Source: Nitrospira sp. (GTDB lineage Bacteria > Nitrospirota > Nitrospiria > Nitrospirales > Nitrospiraceae). Taken from it: a stretch of DNA of 64,000 bases. The position numbers and the translations under genes were made by a program. The stretch covers positions 1 to 64,000 of the forward strand of contig JALHMZ010000014.1 of assembly GCA_022843785.1 (NCBI GenBank), in the 5' to 3' direction. Each line of letters starts with the position of its first letter. Position 1 is the stretch's first letter. This document shows positions 1 through 7,946 of the stretch, piece after piece. The notes under the pieces are model-generated. The model made no database searches. It saw only the letters and a program-made list of their open reading frames with translations, and had not been told where the DNA came from.

Positions 1-40
1 GCATCTGTCGCACCTCCTGTAGTACGGTCGCCCGTGTCAT
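1..40 (-). CDS. Transposase, N-terminal fragment (runs off the left edge)
   Basis: Only the first 13 codons are inside the window; they translate on the minus strand as MTRATVLQEVRQM. From memory this matches the opening of ISNCY-type transposases (MTRATVLQEIR...). An AAGGAGGG ribosome-binding site lies just upstream of the ATG at 40, so the start is well supported. The tandem repeats at 66-115 would be the outer end of the same element. The family assignment rests on a short peptide and is an inference. Confidence 0.55.
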   Translation of the reverse strand, partial: MTRATVLQEVRQM

Positions 41-65
41 GGTGGCCCTCCTTGAGGACCCACCC

Positions 66-115
66 TAAACCGGACAGATCACGTGCTACATAAACCGGAC
101 AGATGATGTGCTATC
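66..115. repeat. Two tandem 25-bp direct repeats at the end of the insertion sequence
   Basis: The units at 66-90 and 91-115 both read TAAACCGGACAGAT, then a few variable bases, then TGCTA. They sit immediately upstream of the transposase start. Repeated terminal motifs of this sort are common at insertion-sequence ends, where the transposase binds. The right boundary of the element is probably near 115-120. No target-site duplication can be tested because the other end lies outside the window. Confidence 0.55.
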
Positions 116-199
116 TACAGTGGCGATGCTAAACAGTAGATAAACACCAGACTTTTCAGTAGACTTATTTGCGAAACATTGAAATCAAGAGGAGCCGCT

Positions 200-406
200 A
201 TGAAGTTTACGATTACCATCACGCGTGATGAGGACGGAGTATATATCGCTGAATGCCCGGCTATTCCGGGATGTGTCAGCCAAGGCAAGACGGAAGCAGA
301 GGCGCAAGCCAACGTGCAGGACGCTATCAAGCAGTGCCTTGAAGTGCGCGCCGAGATGGGGATGCCGCTGACCGTCCTCACTCGCCAAGTGGAAGTCATT
401 GCATAA
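200..406 (+). CDS. hicB: HicB-family antitoxin
   Basis: A 68-residue protein with the HicB fold pattern: an N-terminal beta strand (KFTITITRDEDGVYIAECP), the conserved IPGCVSQGKTEAEA segment, then an amphipathic helix. HicB proteins bind and neutralise the HicA mRNA interferase and usually repress their own operon. The ATG at 200 was chosen over a TTG at 179 because AAGAGGAG at 187-194 is correctly spaced from it. It lacks an obvious C-terminal DNA-binding domain, so this is the short HicB form. The stop overlaps the hicA start by one base, indicating translational coupling. Confidence 0.85.
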   Translation: MKFTITITRDEDGVYIAECPAIPGCVSQGKTEAEAQANVQDAIKQCLEVRAEMGMPLTVLTRQVEVIA

Positions 407-633
407 TGCCGCCCGTTCCCCTTCTTCCCCCTTCCGACGTCATCAAGCTCTTTCAGCGCCTCGGCTGGCAGATCGTTCGTCAGAAAGGCAGTCATATCAT
501 CATGACGAAACCAGGCCACATGGCCACTCTCTCGATACCGAATCATCCGGAAGTGGCACGAGGTACGTTGCGCAGTCTGATTGCAAAAGCAGGACTGACC
601 GTCGAACAGTTCCTCGAAGCATCAAACAAGTAG
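406..633 (+). CDS. hicA: HicA-family mRNA interferase toxin
   Basis: A 75-residue protein carrying the HicA dsRBD-like signature RLGWQIVRQKGSHIIM, in which the GSH histidine is the catalytic residue of the family, followed by IPNHPEVARGTLRSLIAKAGL. HicA toxins cleave mRNA and are held in check by HicB. Here antitoxin precedes toxin, the reverse of the commonest hicAB order but well known. The pair sits beside an insertion sequence at the start of an accessory block, a typical place for such modules. Confidence 0.87.
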   Translation: MPPVPLLPPSDVIKLFQRLGWQIVRQKGSHIIMTKPGHMATLSIPNHPEVARGTLRSLIAKAGLTVEQFLEASNK

Positions 634-792
634 GCCAGGGGCGAGTGGTGGGCAGCGACGCTTTCCATGAAGAAATTGGCAGCCAAGTCTGCCGGCGACT
701 GAACGGGGAAACGCGGGGCCGTCCCAAACGGGCTGATTGTCCCGCTGAAATTGTTCTCTGACCCCTATTGGGCTTAAACGAGGAGGAAAGTT

Positions 793-1110
793 ATGGATGA
801 TAGCGACGGGATGTTGTTTGTAGCTCATTGGACGCACACGCCTGAGAATTGCCCGGGAAGAAGTAACGAGGGAGCCACGATGCTCAATGAGTTCTGGGCC
901 AAGCGGGACCTCGCCGCCAAGAAAGGGGTGAAGATCCTGAGTGCCTATGTGGCGGTTACGGAACATACGTACTACATCACTGTTCAGGCCAAGAATTATC
1001 AGTCTCTCTTGGAATTTTTCGAGCCGTTGGCGCCGACCCAAACCGGCGCATTTCATCCGGTTACGACGATGGATGAATGGACGAAGCACATTGATCCAAA
1101 GAGAACGTGA
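793..1110 (+). CDS. DUF3303-like small protein
   Basis: A 105-residue protein containing MLFVAHWTHTPENC, GVKILSAYVAVTEHTYYITVQAKN and LEFFEPLAPTQTGAFHPVTTMDE. This is the ferredoxin-like alpha/beta layout of DUF3303 proteins, whose function is unknown. A strong AGGAGGAAAG site at 781-790 supports the ATG at 793. Its 3' end overlaps the XRE-type gene, so the two are likely cotranscribed. An insert near residue 20 (NEGATMLNEFW) makes it longer than family members I recall. A role as toxin partner of the XRE gene is possible but not shown. Confidence 0.6.
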   Translation: MDDSDGMLFVAHWTHTPENCPGRSNEGATMLNEFWAKRDLAAKKGVKILSAYVAVTEHTYYITVQAKNYQSLLEFFEPLAPTQTGAFHPVTTMDEWTKHIDPKRT

Positions 1111-1390
1111 TGAGTGGCTCTTCAAGACGGACATAAATCCGGCAGCGCGTCGCTACAAGATCACGCACGCGGCAGCCGATGTGTTGTTGCGCTACGAGCT
1201 TGCGGAAGCACTGCGCAAGTGGATGACTCGCGAAAGATTGACGCAGGCACAGGCGGCCAAACGGCTTGGTGTGGTTCAACCGTATGTCTCCAAGCTCACG
1301 TGCAACAAGGTTGACAAGCTGTCCCTCGACTACCTGGTGGGTTTCTGTGCCAAGACCGGCCTGACCGTAGCTGTCAGGTTGGTCGCTTAG
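1073..1390 (+). CDS. XRE-family helix-turn-helix protein, antitoxin-like
   Basis: The C-terminal two thirds (ELAEALRKWMTRERLTQAQAAKRLGVVQPYVSKL) is a clear XRE/HTH_37-type domain ending in LSLDYLVGFCAKTGLTVAVRLVA, the layout of HigA2-like antitoxins. The start is uncertain: an ATG at 1073 or a TTG at 1091 both lie inside the upstream DUF3303 gene and neither has a good ribosome-binding site, so coupling to the upstream gene is likely. No RelE/HigB-type toxin is adjacent. A truncated or exchanged 5' end is possible. Confidence 0.65.
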   Translation: MNGRSTLIQRERDEWLFKTDINPAARRYKITHAAADVLLRYELAEALRKWMTRERLTQAQAAKRLGVVQPYVSKLTCNKVDKLSLDYLVGFCAKTGLTVAVRLVA

Positions 1391-1570
1391 TCCTATACCG
1401 TATTACAAGGTCCGGCCGCTCTCATTGCAGTGCCAACAAGTCTGGCGTTATGCTCGGACCATTCGACGGTGTGTTAGACGGATAGAAAAGAGCATATACG
1501 GCTCCCATGCATATGCGCCTGCATATTGTTTGGAACGCAACGCTACGTCAGCTAATCCAAGGAGAAGAGC

Positions 1571-2428
1571 ATGAAAATGATAAAGGCAATGGCGATTCTT
1601 CTTGCCATGGCAATGCCCGCCATTGCTTGCGCTCAGGAGCGCGACACTCACGAATGGTTAAACGGGATACTATGGATTCAAACATCGGCGGAGTACAAAA
1701 TTCTTGCTGAGCAAACATATCGACAAGCTTGGTCGCAAATTGAAGATAAGTTGTCCAAGGTTCGTGCTGGTTATGGTGTCCCGTCCGCCGCACTTGAACA
1801 GCCTGGACTAAATACGAACGCCTTACCATACGCAGTAGTCTTAGATATTGACGAGACGGTCTTGGACAACTCGCCAATGTCGGGTCGGCTAATCGAAACC
1901 AGAGCAGGCTATACCACGGATAACTGGAATAAGTGGGTTGAGAAAGAGGCCGCTGCCTTTATCCCGGGTGCGGAAGCTTTCGTAAACAAGCTCCGTGCTT
2001 CAAATGTAGAGGTGATCTTTATAACAAATCGCATGAAGACGGAGGAAGCCCATACGATTATAGACTTGCGCCCAATAGTTGTTACCGATGACAAAATTCT
2101 CACCTCCGAAGAAAAACCAGAGCCATCCGGACAACCTTGGCCCAGCGAAAAATCCACTCGTCGAGAGTATGTTGCAACAAAATACTGGATTATTGGAATG
2201 GTTGGTGACGACCTAGCTGACTTCATTCCCAAAATAAAAACGATGCCGCCTGATCAGCGAGTTGTCGAAGCCAGTAAATACCAAGACCGATTTGGCGATC
2301 GCTGGTTCTTGCTTCCTAACCCAGTTTACGGCTCATGGGAAACTGTTCTTTATAATCGAAGTGATAACGACAAAAAACAGCTTGAAGATAAAATGAAATA
2401 TATTAAGTCTTATCAACCCGAGCCGTGA
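1571..2428 (+). CDS. Secreted HAD acid phosphatase, lipoprotein e(P4)/class C-like
   Basis: A 285-residue protein with an N-terminal export signal (MKMIKAMAILLAMAMPAIACAQ) that could be cut by signal peptidase I or, at the cysteine, be lipidated. The HAD motif DIDETVLDN supplies nucleophile and acid/base aspartates, ITNRM is motif II, and GDDLADF is the C-terminal metal-binding motif. Class C enzymes release phosphate from nucleotides and other monoesters in the periplasm. The usual loop after TNR is shorter here, but the core is intact. The DNA is visibly AT-richer than the flanks and the codon use differs, which points to horizontal acquisition. Confidence 0.8.
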   Translation: MKMIKAMAILLAMAMPAIACAQERDTHEWLNGILWIQTSAEYKILAEQTYRQAWSQIEDKLSKVRAGYGVPSAALEQPGLNTNALPYAVVLDIDETVLDNSPMSGRLIETRAGYTTDNWNKWVEKEAAAFIPGAEAFVNKLRASNVEVIFITNRMKTEEAHTIIDLRPIVVTDDKILTSEEKPEPSGQPWPSEKSTRREYVATKYWIIGMVGDDLADFIPKIKTMPPDQRVVEASKYQDRFGDRWFLLPNPVYGSWETVLYNRSDNDKKQLEDKMKYIKSYQPEP

Positions 2429-2453
2429 TGACCTTTTTGACTCCTAACACCGC

Positions 2454-2498
2454 GTCCAACACCGACTCAAAGACAAAGAAGAAGAGAAGGAGTTAGGT
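2454..2498. other. Possible degenerate attC-like (integron cassette) junction
   Basis: GTCCAAC at 2454-2460 fits the attC inverse-core pattern RYYYAAC, and GTTAGGT at 2492-2498 fits the core-site pattern GTTRRRY. They flank a short spacer between two unrelated genes of differing base composition. Internal complementarity is weak and no integrase gene is visible, so this is only a candidate. Between 2499 and 2724 I see no further gene; a Met-rich reading frame there is not convincing. Confidence 0.25.
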
Positions 2499-2724
2499 GT
2501 GAGACGGACTTTAATGGGTCAGGCCCCTTACTGCGATGCGACTGATAGGGTGATCGCAATACGGCGAATGTTGGAGAGCTACGCCATGCTGGTTGCCTTA
2601 GGGTCATCAGATGCGACCGATGGTCGAGTGTCGAGCATGGCGTGGTATGCGGACAGGATTCGGCAGATCCGGCTCTTACGCGGATCGGCCTGAATATTGT
2701 TATGCGGTGTTGCGAGACGCAAAA

Positions 2725-3660
2725 ATGAAGCGACCAATCGTCGTCCAGGTATCGATCACGTTGGCAGCGATCGCCGCCGGAACGGCACACCTCTTGTGGC
2801 CCGCAGCCGCGATCGACGCGATCACTCTTACACTGTTGGGCGTAGCAATCCTGCCTTGGCTCGCACCGCTGTTTCGGACCGTCGAGCTTCCCGGTGGCCT
2901 CAAGATCGAGTTCTCCGATCTGAAGAAGACTGAGGAGCAAGCCGAGGCGATCGGTCTCATCGCGCCACCGACAGCGAGTACGGACGGTCCATCAACGTCG
3001 GCTCCCGAGATCGTGTCTGCAGATCCGAGCTTGGCGTTAGTGAGCCTCCGGATCGATATCGAGAGAAGGCTTCGTGCGCTCGCTGAGTCTCGGAGCCTTT
3101 CCGTTCACCGGTCCGGTATCTCGCAACTTCTACGGGTGCTTCGACAGGCCGAGGTCCTCACGCAACAAGAGCAGAGCGTCCTCGGCGACCTGATTCCCCT
3201 GCTCAATTCCGCCGCGCACGGTGCATCCGTCGACCCCGGTGCAGCCGAATGGGCAGTCAGAGTCGGACCTCGTTTCATTCAATCGCTCGATCAACGAATC
3301 GGTCAGCCTTCGGTTGAAGCGCTTCTCGATCAGTGGCGCAAGCGCGATGGTGCTGCGGTGGCAGAGATCGGAACTCAACTCACTCAGGCCGCGATCGAGT
3401 ACCCTGAAGCGTTCCTCGCGGCCATGTCGAATGACCCGAGCAGTTTCAGCGCATGGCTCGACAAGCTCCAGTACCACACCTTCACTGCGTATGAGTCCAG
3501 GGGTGGCGTCCATGACGAGCTCTACGATGTGTTCTACAAGAAGATGAAGTTGCTGCTTCAGCAATCGATGGCGCGAGCAAGAAGCACCAGTCGCTACGCG
3601 GAGGCTGCCGACAGGGTCTTGAGGAAGCTCGACGAGATTGAAGTGCGGTTCATCGAATAA
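2725..3660 (+). CDS. Uncharacterised membrane-anchored protein
   Basis: A 311-residue protein that I cannot assign. The first 60 residues contain two hydrophobic segments (VQVSITLAAIAAGTAHLLW and AITLTLLGVAILPWLAPLF) forming a hairpin in the membrane. The motif FRTVELPGGLKIEFSDLKK that follows introduces a cytoplasmic, largely helical region. The ATG at 2725 was chosen because the hydrophobic hairpin follows directly and upstream codons look non-coding. It stands alone between cassette-like junctions, consistent with mobile accessory DNA. A sensor or effector role is conceivable but nothing in the sequence shows it. Confidence 0.6.
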   Translation: MKRPIVVQVSITLAAIAAGTAHLLWPAAAIDAITLTLLGVAILPWLAPLFRTVELPGGLKIEFSDLKKTEEQAEAIGLIAPPTASTDGPSTSAPEIVSADPSLALVSLRIDIERRLRALAESRSLSVHRSGISQLLRVLRQAEVLTQQEQSVLGDLIPLLNSAAHGASVDPGAAEWAVRVGPRFIQSLDQRIGQPSVEALLDQWRKRDGAAVAEIGTQLTQAAIEYPEAFLAAMSNDPSSFSAWLDKLQYHTFTAYESRGGVHDELYDVFYKKMKLLLQQSMARARSTSRYAEAADRVLRKLDEIEVRFIE

Positions 3661-3664
3661 CACC

Positions 3665-3794
3665 GCCCAACCAGGCGTTGCTTGGTCGGTTCACGCGCAC
3701 CTCGGTTGGGCTGTCCGGTGTCGTCACGCGCCCGGCCTTCGGTCGTGGCATCATGCTTCACGGCACCAGGCAGCTGAGTATCTTATCGTTAGGA
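3665..3794. other. Possible long attC-like junction
   Basis: GCCCAAC at 3665-3671 fits RYYYAAC, and GTTAGGA at 3788-3794 is one base from GTTRRRY. The 130-bp interval lies between two unrelated genes and is in the size range of long attC sites. Local inverted pairs such as CCAACC/GGTTGG are present, but a full-length palindrome is not evident. The gene that follows begins seven bases after the putative core site, as cassettes often do. Confidence 0.25.
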
Positions 3795-3800
3795 GGAGCA

Positions 3801-4328
3801 ATGGACTCGCGAATTAGTAGCGTCACTTCCTGGTTTGATAGGATCTATCTTGGTGGAATCCCTAAGATGATCCGGGATGAGACGGCGTTCCTCAGCTTCT
3901 TGTGTATGATGACTGCCATCGACGCTCTTGCAGGTTACTGGGACCCTGGCCGAAGTGGCCAAGGCAGCATCGGAGTTCGCTTTTGCGATTTCGTGAAGTC
4001 GTACTTTCCTCCCGCGTATCACGGTCACGCTGGCGATCTCTGGGATTTTCGAAATGGGATGGCCCACGGATTCACACCTCGAAAGTTCGCACTCACCCAC
4101 CACAACGGGTCGGTGCACTTTCAAACCAGCCAGCACGGAGCCAAGATTCTCAATGCGGAGGACGTGTTCGCGGATCTTCTGGGCGCGACCAGAAAGTATT
4201 TTTCTGAGTTGGCCACGTCCCCGGAACTACAAGCTCGCTTCGTGAAGCGGCTGGAGAGCAGTTCCGGCGGAGGAATCGGCGTTGGACCTATCGAGGTCCT
4301 TCCGGCTGCCGCCGGAGGGTCCGCCTAG
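3801..4328 (+). CDS. Uncharacterised protein with HEPN-like RX4H motif
   Basis: A 175-residue, mostly helical protein. FLCMMTAIDALAGYW is followed about 50 residues later by LWDFRNGMAHGF, in which R-N-G-M-A-H fits the RX4-6H signature of HEPN domains, many of which are RNases in toxin-antitoxin or defence modules. The ATG at 3801 has a strong AGGAGGAG site at 3791-3798. The C-terminal tail is Gly/Ala-rich. Assignment to HEPN is by motif only, and no MNT-type partner is adjacent. It lies in the cassette-like block with no conserved neighbours. Confidence 0.55.
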   Translation: MDSRISSVTSWFDRIYLGGIPKMIRDETAFLSFLCMMTAIDALAGYWDPGRSGQGSIGVRFCDFVKSYFPPAYHGHAGDLWDFRNGMAHGFTPRKFALTHHNGSVHFQTSQHGAKILNAEDVFADLLGATRKYFSELATSPELQARFVKRLESSSGGGIGVGPIEVLPAAAGGSA

Positions 4329-4433
4329 CCAGCCGATGAAGCGGAGTGGCAGACCTCCGCTGCACAAACTGTGTTTGCTCCGCGGATGCCGCTGATCCGC
4401 GGGGTCGTTATGTCTCATGAGTAACGAGCCAGG

Positions 4434-5153
4434 ATGTCTTCTCAACCACCAGCCCACTGGGGCAGCGACGAGATCTCTCAATTCATAGACGCTGCGCGAA
4501 GTAATGAATATGCGACATTTGCCAATTGCCAAGGCGAAATTCGTCGCCTCATCGATCTTGATACTTGGTTCAGAAAGGCAATTGATGGTTTAAATCATTC
4601 ACATGATTGGTTTGCGGGCCTTTTCTTAATGCGTGCACATTCCAATTTTCTTGCCGCATGCCGTATGACTTGGAGCGGACAAATCCCAGAGTGTTATGCA
4701 ATGCTTCGTTCTTGTTTGGAGAATGCGCTGTATGGGCTATACCTCGCACGCAATCCCAATTCTCGCGAAACATGGTTGCGACGGCATGAAAGTGATGCGC
4801 ATAGAAAGAAAGTTAAAAATGAATTCCAAATGCGAACAATGTTGGAGCTTGCGAAATCCATCAACGCAAAAGATGGCAGCGTAGCCGAACTACTGTATGA
4901 CCGCACCATCGATTATGGGGCGCACCCGAATGAGCAAGCCTTGATGCAAGTGTTGCAACTCAATGAAAGTGCTGAACATGCTGAGCTCAAAATGAACTAT
5001 CTGGATGGCGGCTCTGTTCAGCATGGATTAGCACTGAAAACCACGGCCCGAGTCGGCGTTTGTTCTCTGACCCTTTTTCGATCAGTATATAAAGAACGAT
5101 TCGATATTCTTGGTGTGACTGGCGCCATTGATCACATCAAGAATGGTTTATAA
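4434..5153 (+). CDS. Uncharacterised helical protein, AT-rich gene
   Basis: A 239-residue protein I do not recognise. It is predicted to be all-helical, with a central stretch MLRSCLENALYGLYLARNPNSRETWLRRH reminiscent of proteins annotated DUF5677 or HEPN-like, but the catalytic motif is not clear. Base composition is markedly lower in GC than the hyp genes downstream. A hairpin of two perfect 8-base arms (4380-4402) precedes it. The gene is a lone unit in the accessory block, probably acquired. Confidence 0.5.
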   Translation: MSSQPPAHWGSDEISQFIDAARSNEYATFANCQGEIRRLIDLDTWFRKAIDGLNHSHDWFAGLFLMRAHSNFLAACRMTWSGQIPECYAMLRSCLENALYGLYLARNPNSRETWLRRHESDAHRKKVKNEFQMRTMLELAKSINAKDGSVAELLYDRTIDYGAHPNEQALMQVLQLNESAEHAELKMNYLDGGSVQHGLALKTTARVGVCSLTLFRSVYKERFDILGVTGAIDHIKNGL

Positions 5154-5154
5154 G

Positions 5155-5161
5155 GTCCAAC
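5155..5161. other. attC-like half site at the right edge of the accessory block
   Basis: GTCCAAC again matches RYYYAAC and starts two bases after the stop of the preceding gene. It is followed by a GC-rich, partly self-complementary stretch up to about 5220, but no convincing GTTRRRY core is present before hypD. It may mark the boundary between accessory DNA and the conserved hyp region. Confidence 0.2.
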
Positions 5162-5258
5162 AAGCGTGTCGAGCCGGGCCCGCTCCGTCGGTACTGCGCG
5201 CCAACGTCGTTCGTCGCTCATGTGGAAAGTTGCAATTGAGCGGTAGGATATCAATGTC

Positions 5259-6371
5259 ATGAAGTACGTGGATGAGTTTCGGGACCGCGGCCATGCTGAG
5301 ACATTGGCCGGTGCCATTAAGCGCACAGTCACCAGGCCCTGGACGATCATGGAAGTCTGTGGAGGGCAGACCCATTCGATCGTGAAGTTCGGGCTCGACG
5401 AGTTGTTGCCTGAGATGGTGACGTTAGTGCATGGGCCAGGCTGTCCTGTCTGTGTGACGCCGACGGCGCTGATCGATCATGCGGTTATGCTGGCCTCGAT
5501 CCCCCGCGTGATCCTCTGTACCTTCGGCGACATGCTTCGCGTTCCTGGCTCGCGGGGAGATCTCTTCGGCGCCAAGGCGGCGGGGGGAGATGTCCGTATC
5601 GTCTATTCGCCGCTGGACGCATTGGCGCTGGCCCGTGCGAACCCTGATCGGGAGATCGTCTGTTTCGCCGTGGGGTTTGAGACCACCGCGCCGGCCTATG
5701 CCATGGCGGCGATCCAGGCGCGGCGTCTGGGAGTTGCCAACTTCAGTCTGCTCACCGCTCAAGTGCTCGTGCCACCCGCCATTGAAGCCATCCTCTCCGC
5801 TCCCGGTTGCCGCGTGCAGGGCTTTCTGGCTGCCGGTCATGTCTGCACCGTCATGGGCTATGAAGAGTATGAGGATCTGGCCCGACGCTATCACGTGCCT
5901 TTGGTTGTGACGGGGTTCGAGCCGATCGATGTCTTGGAAGGGGTCGCGATGCTCGTTCGTCAACTTGAAGCAGGACGGGCGGTCGTCGAGAACCAATATA
6001 CGAGATCGGTGCGCCGCGAAGGCAACGTGGCAGCGCAAGCGGCTCTACGCGAGGTCTTCGAGCCGGCGTCCCAAACATGGCGAGGGATCGGCGAGATTCC
6101 CCGGAGCGGCCTGAAGCTGACTGCCGCCTATGCCGAGTTCGATGCAGTGGTGCGATTCCGTGACGTCCTGGCCAAGTCCGGTTCGTCGGGCGGAGAAGAT
6201 CCTGATTGCCGGAGCGGTCTGGTGTTGCAGGGCTTGTTGAAGCCGACCGACTGCGAGGCCTTCGGAAAACGCTGTACACCGGAACGTCCGCTCGGGGCGC
6301 CGATGGTCTCGAGCGAAGGGGCCTGCGCGGCGTATTACCGGTACCGGGGCCACGCGACGCGTGAAGCGTGA
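5259..6371 (+). CDS. hypD: [NiFe]-hydrogenase maturation protein HypD
   Basis: A 370-residue protein of normal HypD length. It shows the diagnostic segments [22 protein letters not shown] with two conserved cysteines, [30 protein letters not shown], and a C-terminal region ([42 protein letters not shown] is split here by description) whose cysteines bind the [4Fe-4S] cluster. With HypC, HypD assembles the Fe(CN)2CO unit of the hydrogenase active site in the cytoplasm. hypC, hypF and hydrogenase structural genes are not upstream; accessory DNA abuts instead. The stop codon lies in a heptamer repeat tract. Confidence 0.95.
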   Translation: MKYVDEFRDRGHAETLAGAIKRTVTRPWTIMEVCGGQTHSIVKFGLDELLPEMVTLVHGPGCPVCVTPTALIDHAVMLASIPRVILCTFGDMLRVPGSRGDLFGAKAAGGDVRIVYSPLDALALARANPDREIVCFAVGFETTAPAYAMAAIQARRLGVANFSLLTAQVLVPPAIEAILSAPGCRVQGFLAAGHVCTVMGYEEYEDLARRYHVPLVVTGFEPIDVLEGVAMLVRQLEAGRAVVENQYTRSVRREGNVAAQAALREVFEPASQTWRGIGEIPRSGLKLTAAYAEFDAVVRFRDVLAKSGSSGGEDPDCRSGLVLQGLLKPTDCEAFGKRCTPERPLGAPMVSSEGACAAYYRYRGHATREA

Positions 6372-6556
6372 AACGTGAGTGGCAAGTGGCAGGGGGCAAG
6401 TTGCAAGTGGCGAGGGGTGAAGCGCTGAAGCCAGTCATTAGTCAATGGTCACTTGTCATTGAAAGACTAACGACTGATGGCTAATGACGAATGACCGTTT
6501 TCTCTCCTGCAAAACGAGATACGAACGCCGCTTCACGAGATACGAGGTGTGAGACA
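6353..6556. repeat. Degenerate heptamer repeat tract between hypD and hypE
   Basis: Almost the whole spacer is built on a 7-base period: GCGTGAA, GCGTGAA, ACGTGAG, then TGGCAAG-type units, then GTCATTA, GTCAATG, GTCACTT, GTCATTG, then GACTGAT, GGCTAAT, GACGAAT, and finally ACGAGAT/ACGAACG units near 6520-6545. It covers the hypD stop codon and ends at the hypE start. The region is open in one frame but should not be taken as coding. Confidence 0.75.
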
Positions 6557-7618
6557 ATGGCCATGAACAGCAATGAACTAAGAGAGCCGGCGTGCCCTTT
6601 GCCGATGACGGAAAAGAAGACCGTGCAACTTGCCCATGGCGGCGGCGGGCGGCTGATGCAGCAGCTCATTCGGGATGTCTTTATCCGGTCGTTCGGCGAT
6701 CCACTCTCGACGCACCTGCATGACGGGGCCACCTGGCCGGTGGAGAAAGGCACCCTGGCTTTCACCACGGACTCCTACGTCGTACAGCCCTTGTTTTTCC
6801 CTGGCGGAGACATCGGCAGTCTTGCGGTTCATGGCACAGTCAACGATCTGGCCATGTGCGGGGCAAAGCCCTTATGGCTCAGCGCCGGATTTATCCTGGA
6901 AGAGGGACTGGCGATCGAGACGTTGCAACAGATAGTCGACTCAATGGCCAAGGCGGCAAAAGAGGCTGGTGTTGCCATCGTGACCGGGGATACGAAGGTG
7001 GTCGATAAGGGGAAAGGCGACGGCATCTTCATCAATACGGCCGGGATCGGAGTCGTACCGCCTGGTGTGAAAATCGGTCCCAAACAGATGGCGCCGGGCG
7101 ATGCGATCCTCGTGAGCGGCGACCTGGGGTCGCATGGAGTCGCGGTACTCAGCGTGCGGGAAGGGTTGTCGTTTAGCGGTGACATCGCCAGCGACTCGGC
7201 GCCATTGCATCGAGTGGTCGCAGATTTAATTGCCGCCGGCATCGAGATCCATTGCCTCAGGGATTTGACCAGAGGCGGACTTGCCAGCGCGCTCAACGAA
7301 ATCGCTTCGGCCTCAGGAACGACGCTGTCGATCGACGAGCGGGCGATCGCCGTTCAGAATGAGGTGCAAGGGGCCTGCGAAGTGCTGGGGCTGGACCCGC
7401 TGTATGTCGCCAATGAAGGGCGGTTCGTGGCGTTCGTGCCAAAAGCGGACGCGGAGCGTGCCCTGACCGTCATGCGCAGTCACGCGGTTGCGCACAAGGC
7501 TGCGCTGGTCGGAGAGGTCGGTTCGAGAGGCTCATCTCCCGTCGTCCTGAAGACCGTCTTAGGCACACACCGCATTCTTGATCTGTTGTCCGGTGAACAA
7601 CTTCCGAGAATCTGCTAA
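6557..7618 (+). CDS. hypE: Hydrogenase expression/formation protein HypE
   Basis: A 353-residue PurM/ThiL-fold ATPase. It begins VQLAHGGGGRLMQQLI and includes DGATWPVEKGTLAFTTDSYVV, VTGDTKVVDKGKGDGIFINT and LRDLTRGGLASALNEIA. It ends in the canonical PRIC, whose cysteine accepts carbamoyl from HypF and is dehydrated to thiocyanate as the source of active-site cyanide. The start at 6557 avoids the heptamer tract upstream; the ATG at 6605 is an alternative. It forms a transcription unit with hypD. Confidence 0.95.
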   Translation: MAMNSNELREPACPLPMTEKKTVQLAHGGGGRLMQQLIRDVFIRSFGDPLSTHLHDGATWPVEKGTLAFTTDSYVVQPLFFPGGDIGSLAVHGTVNDLAMCGAKPLWLSAGFILEEGLAIETLQQIVDSMAKAAKEAGVAIVTGDTKVVDKGKGDGIFINTAGIGVVPPGVKIGPKQMAPGDAILVSGDLGSHGVAVLSVREGLSFSGDIASDSAPLHRVVADLIAAGIEIHCLRDLTRGGLASALNEIASASGTTLSIDERAIAVQNEVQGACEVLGLDPLYVANEGRFVAFVPKADAERALTVMRSHAVAHKAALVGEVGSRGSSPVVLKTVLGTHRILDLLSGEQLPRIC

Positions 7619-7790
7619 CCCGCATTATTCATGAGCACTTTTGCTGCAATCGCTGATGCTCGACACACGCGAGAGGGGCGAGAGTAGCAGGAGAAGCGGG
7701 ACTGCCAAAGACCGGGCCTTCGCGTCACGCGAGTCGAGCTCTTCGCGCGCAGTTAACCAGTCTGCGACGAACCGTCATGAAGAATGCGGG
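7619..7790. repeat. MITE-like element bounded by 16-bp inverted repeats
   Basis: The left end (7619-7634, CCCGCATTATTCATGA) and right end (7775-7790) are inverted copies with one mismatch in 16. The 172-bp interval has no coding potential. A solitary copy of the same end, again with one mismatch, occurs at 13365-13380. The remaining spacer to 7946 shows no gene; it contains only a short GGGAAT/ATTCCC inverted pair. Confidence 0.5.
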
Positions 7791-7946
7791 CTGCCGCTGG
7801 AAGGAACGGAGTGTGGGTGCCATCGCTCAGCGTTCCGAATCGAGTGCGCAGGATCGAAGGGAATAAGGAGTCGCATTCCCTGCAATAGACATTCGCGCGG
7901 CTCATTCATTATTCTGAACCGGGACCTGTCGAACAAAGGGAGCGGA

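Noticed and set aside
4380..4402. Perfect 8-base inverted repeat (CCGCGGAT/ATCCGCGG) as terminator
   Set aside because: It lacks a T-tract and lies 31 bases before a start codon, so it may equally be an operator or chance; not called.
7641..7946. Upstream in-frame extension of the CaCA exchanger
   Set aside because: The extension runs through the MITE-like repeat and lacks exchanger homology; the ATG at 7947 begins the first membrane helix.
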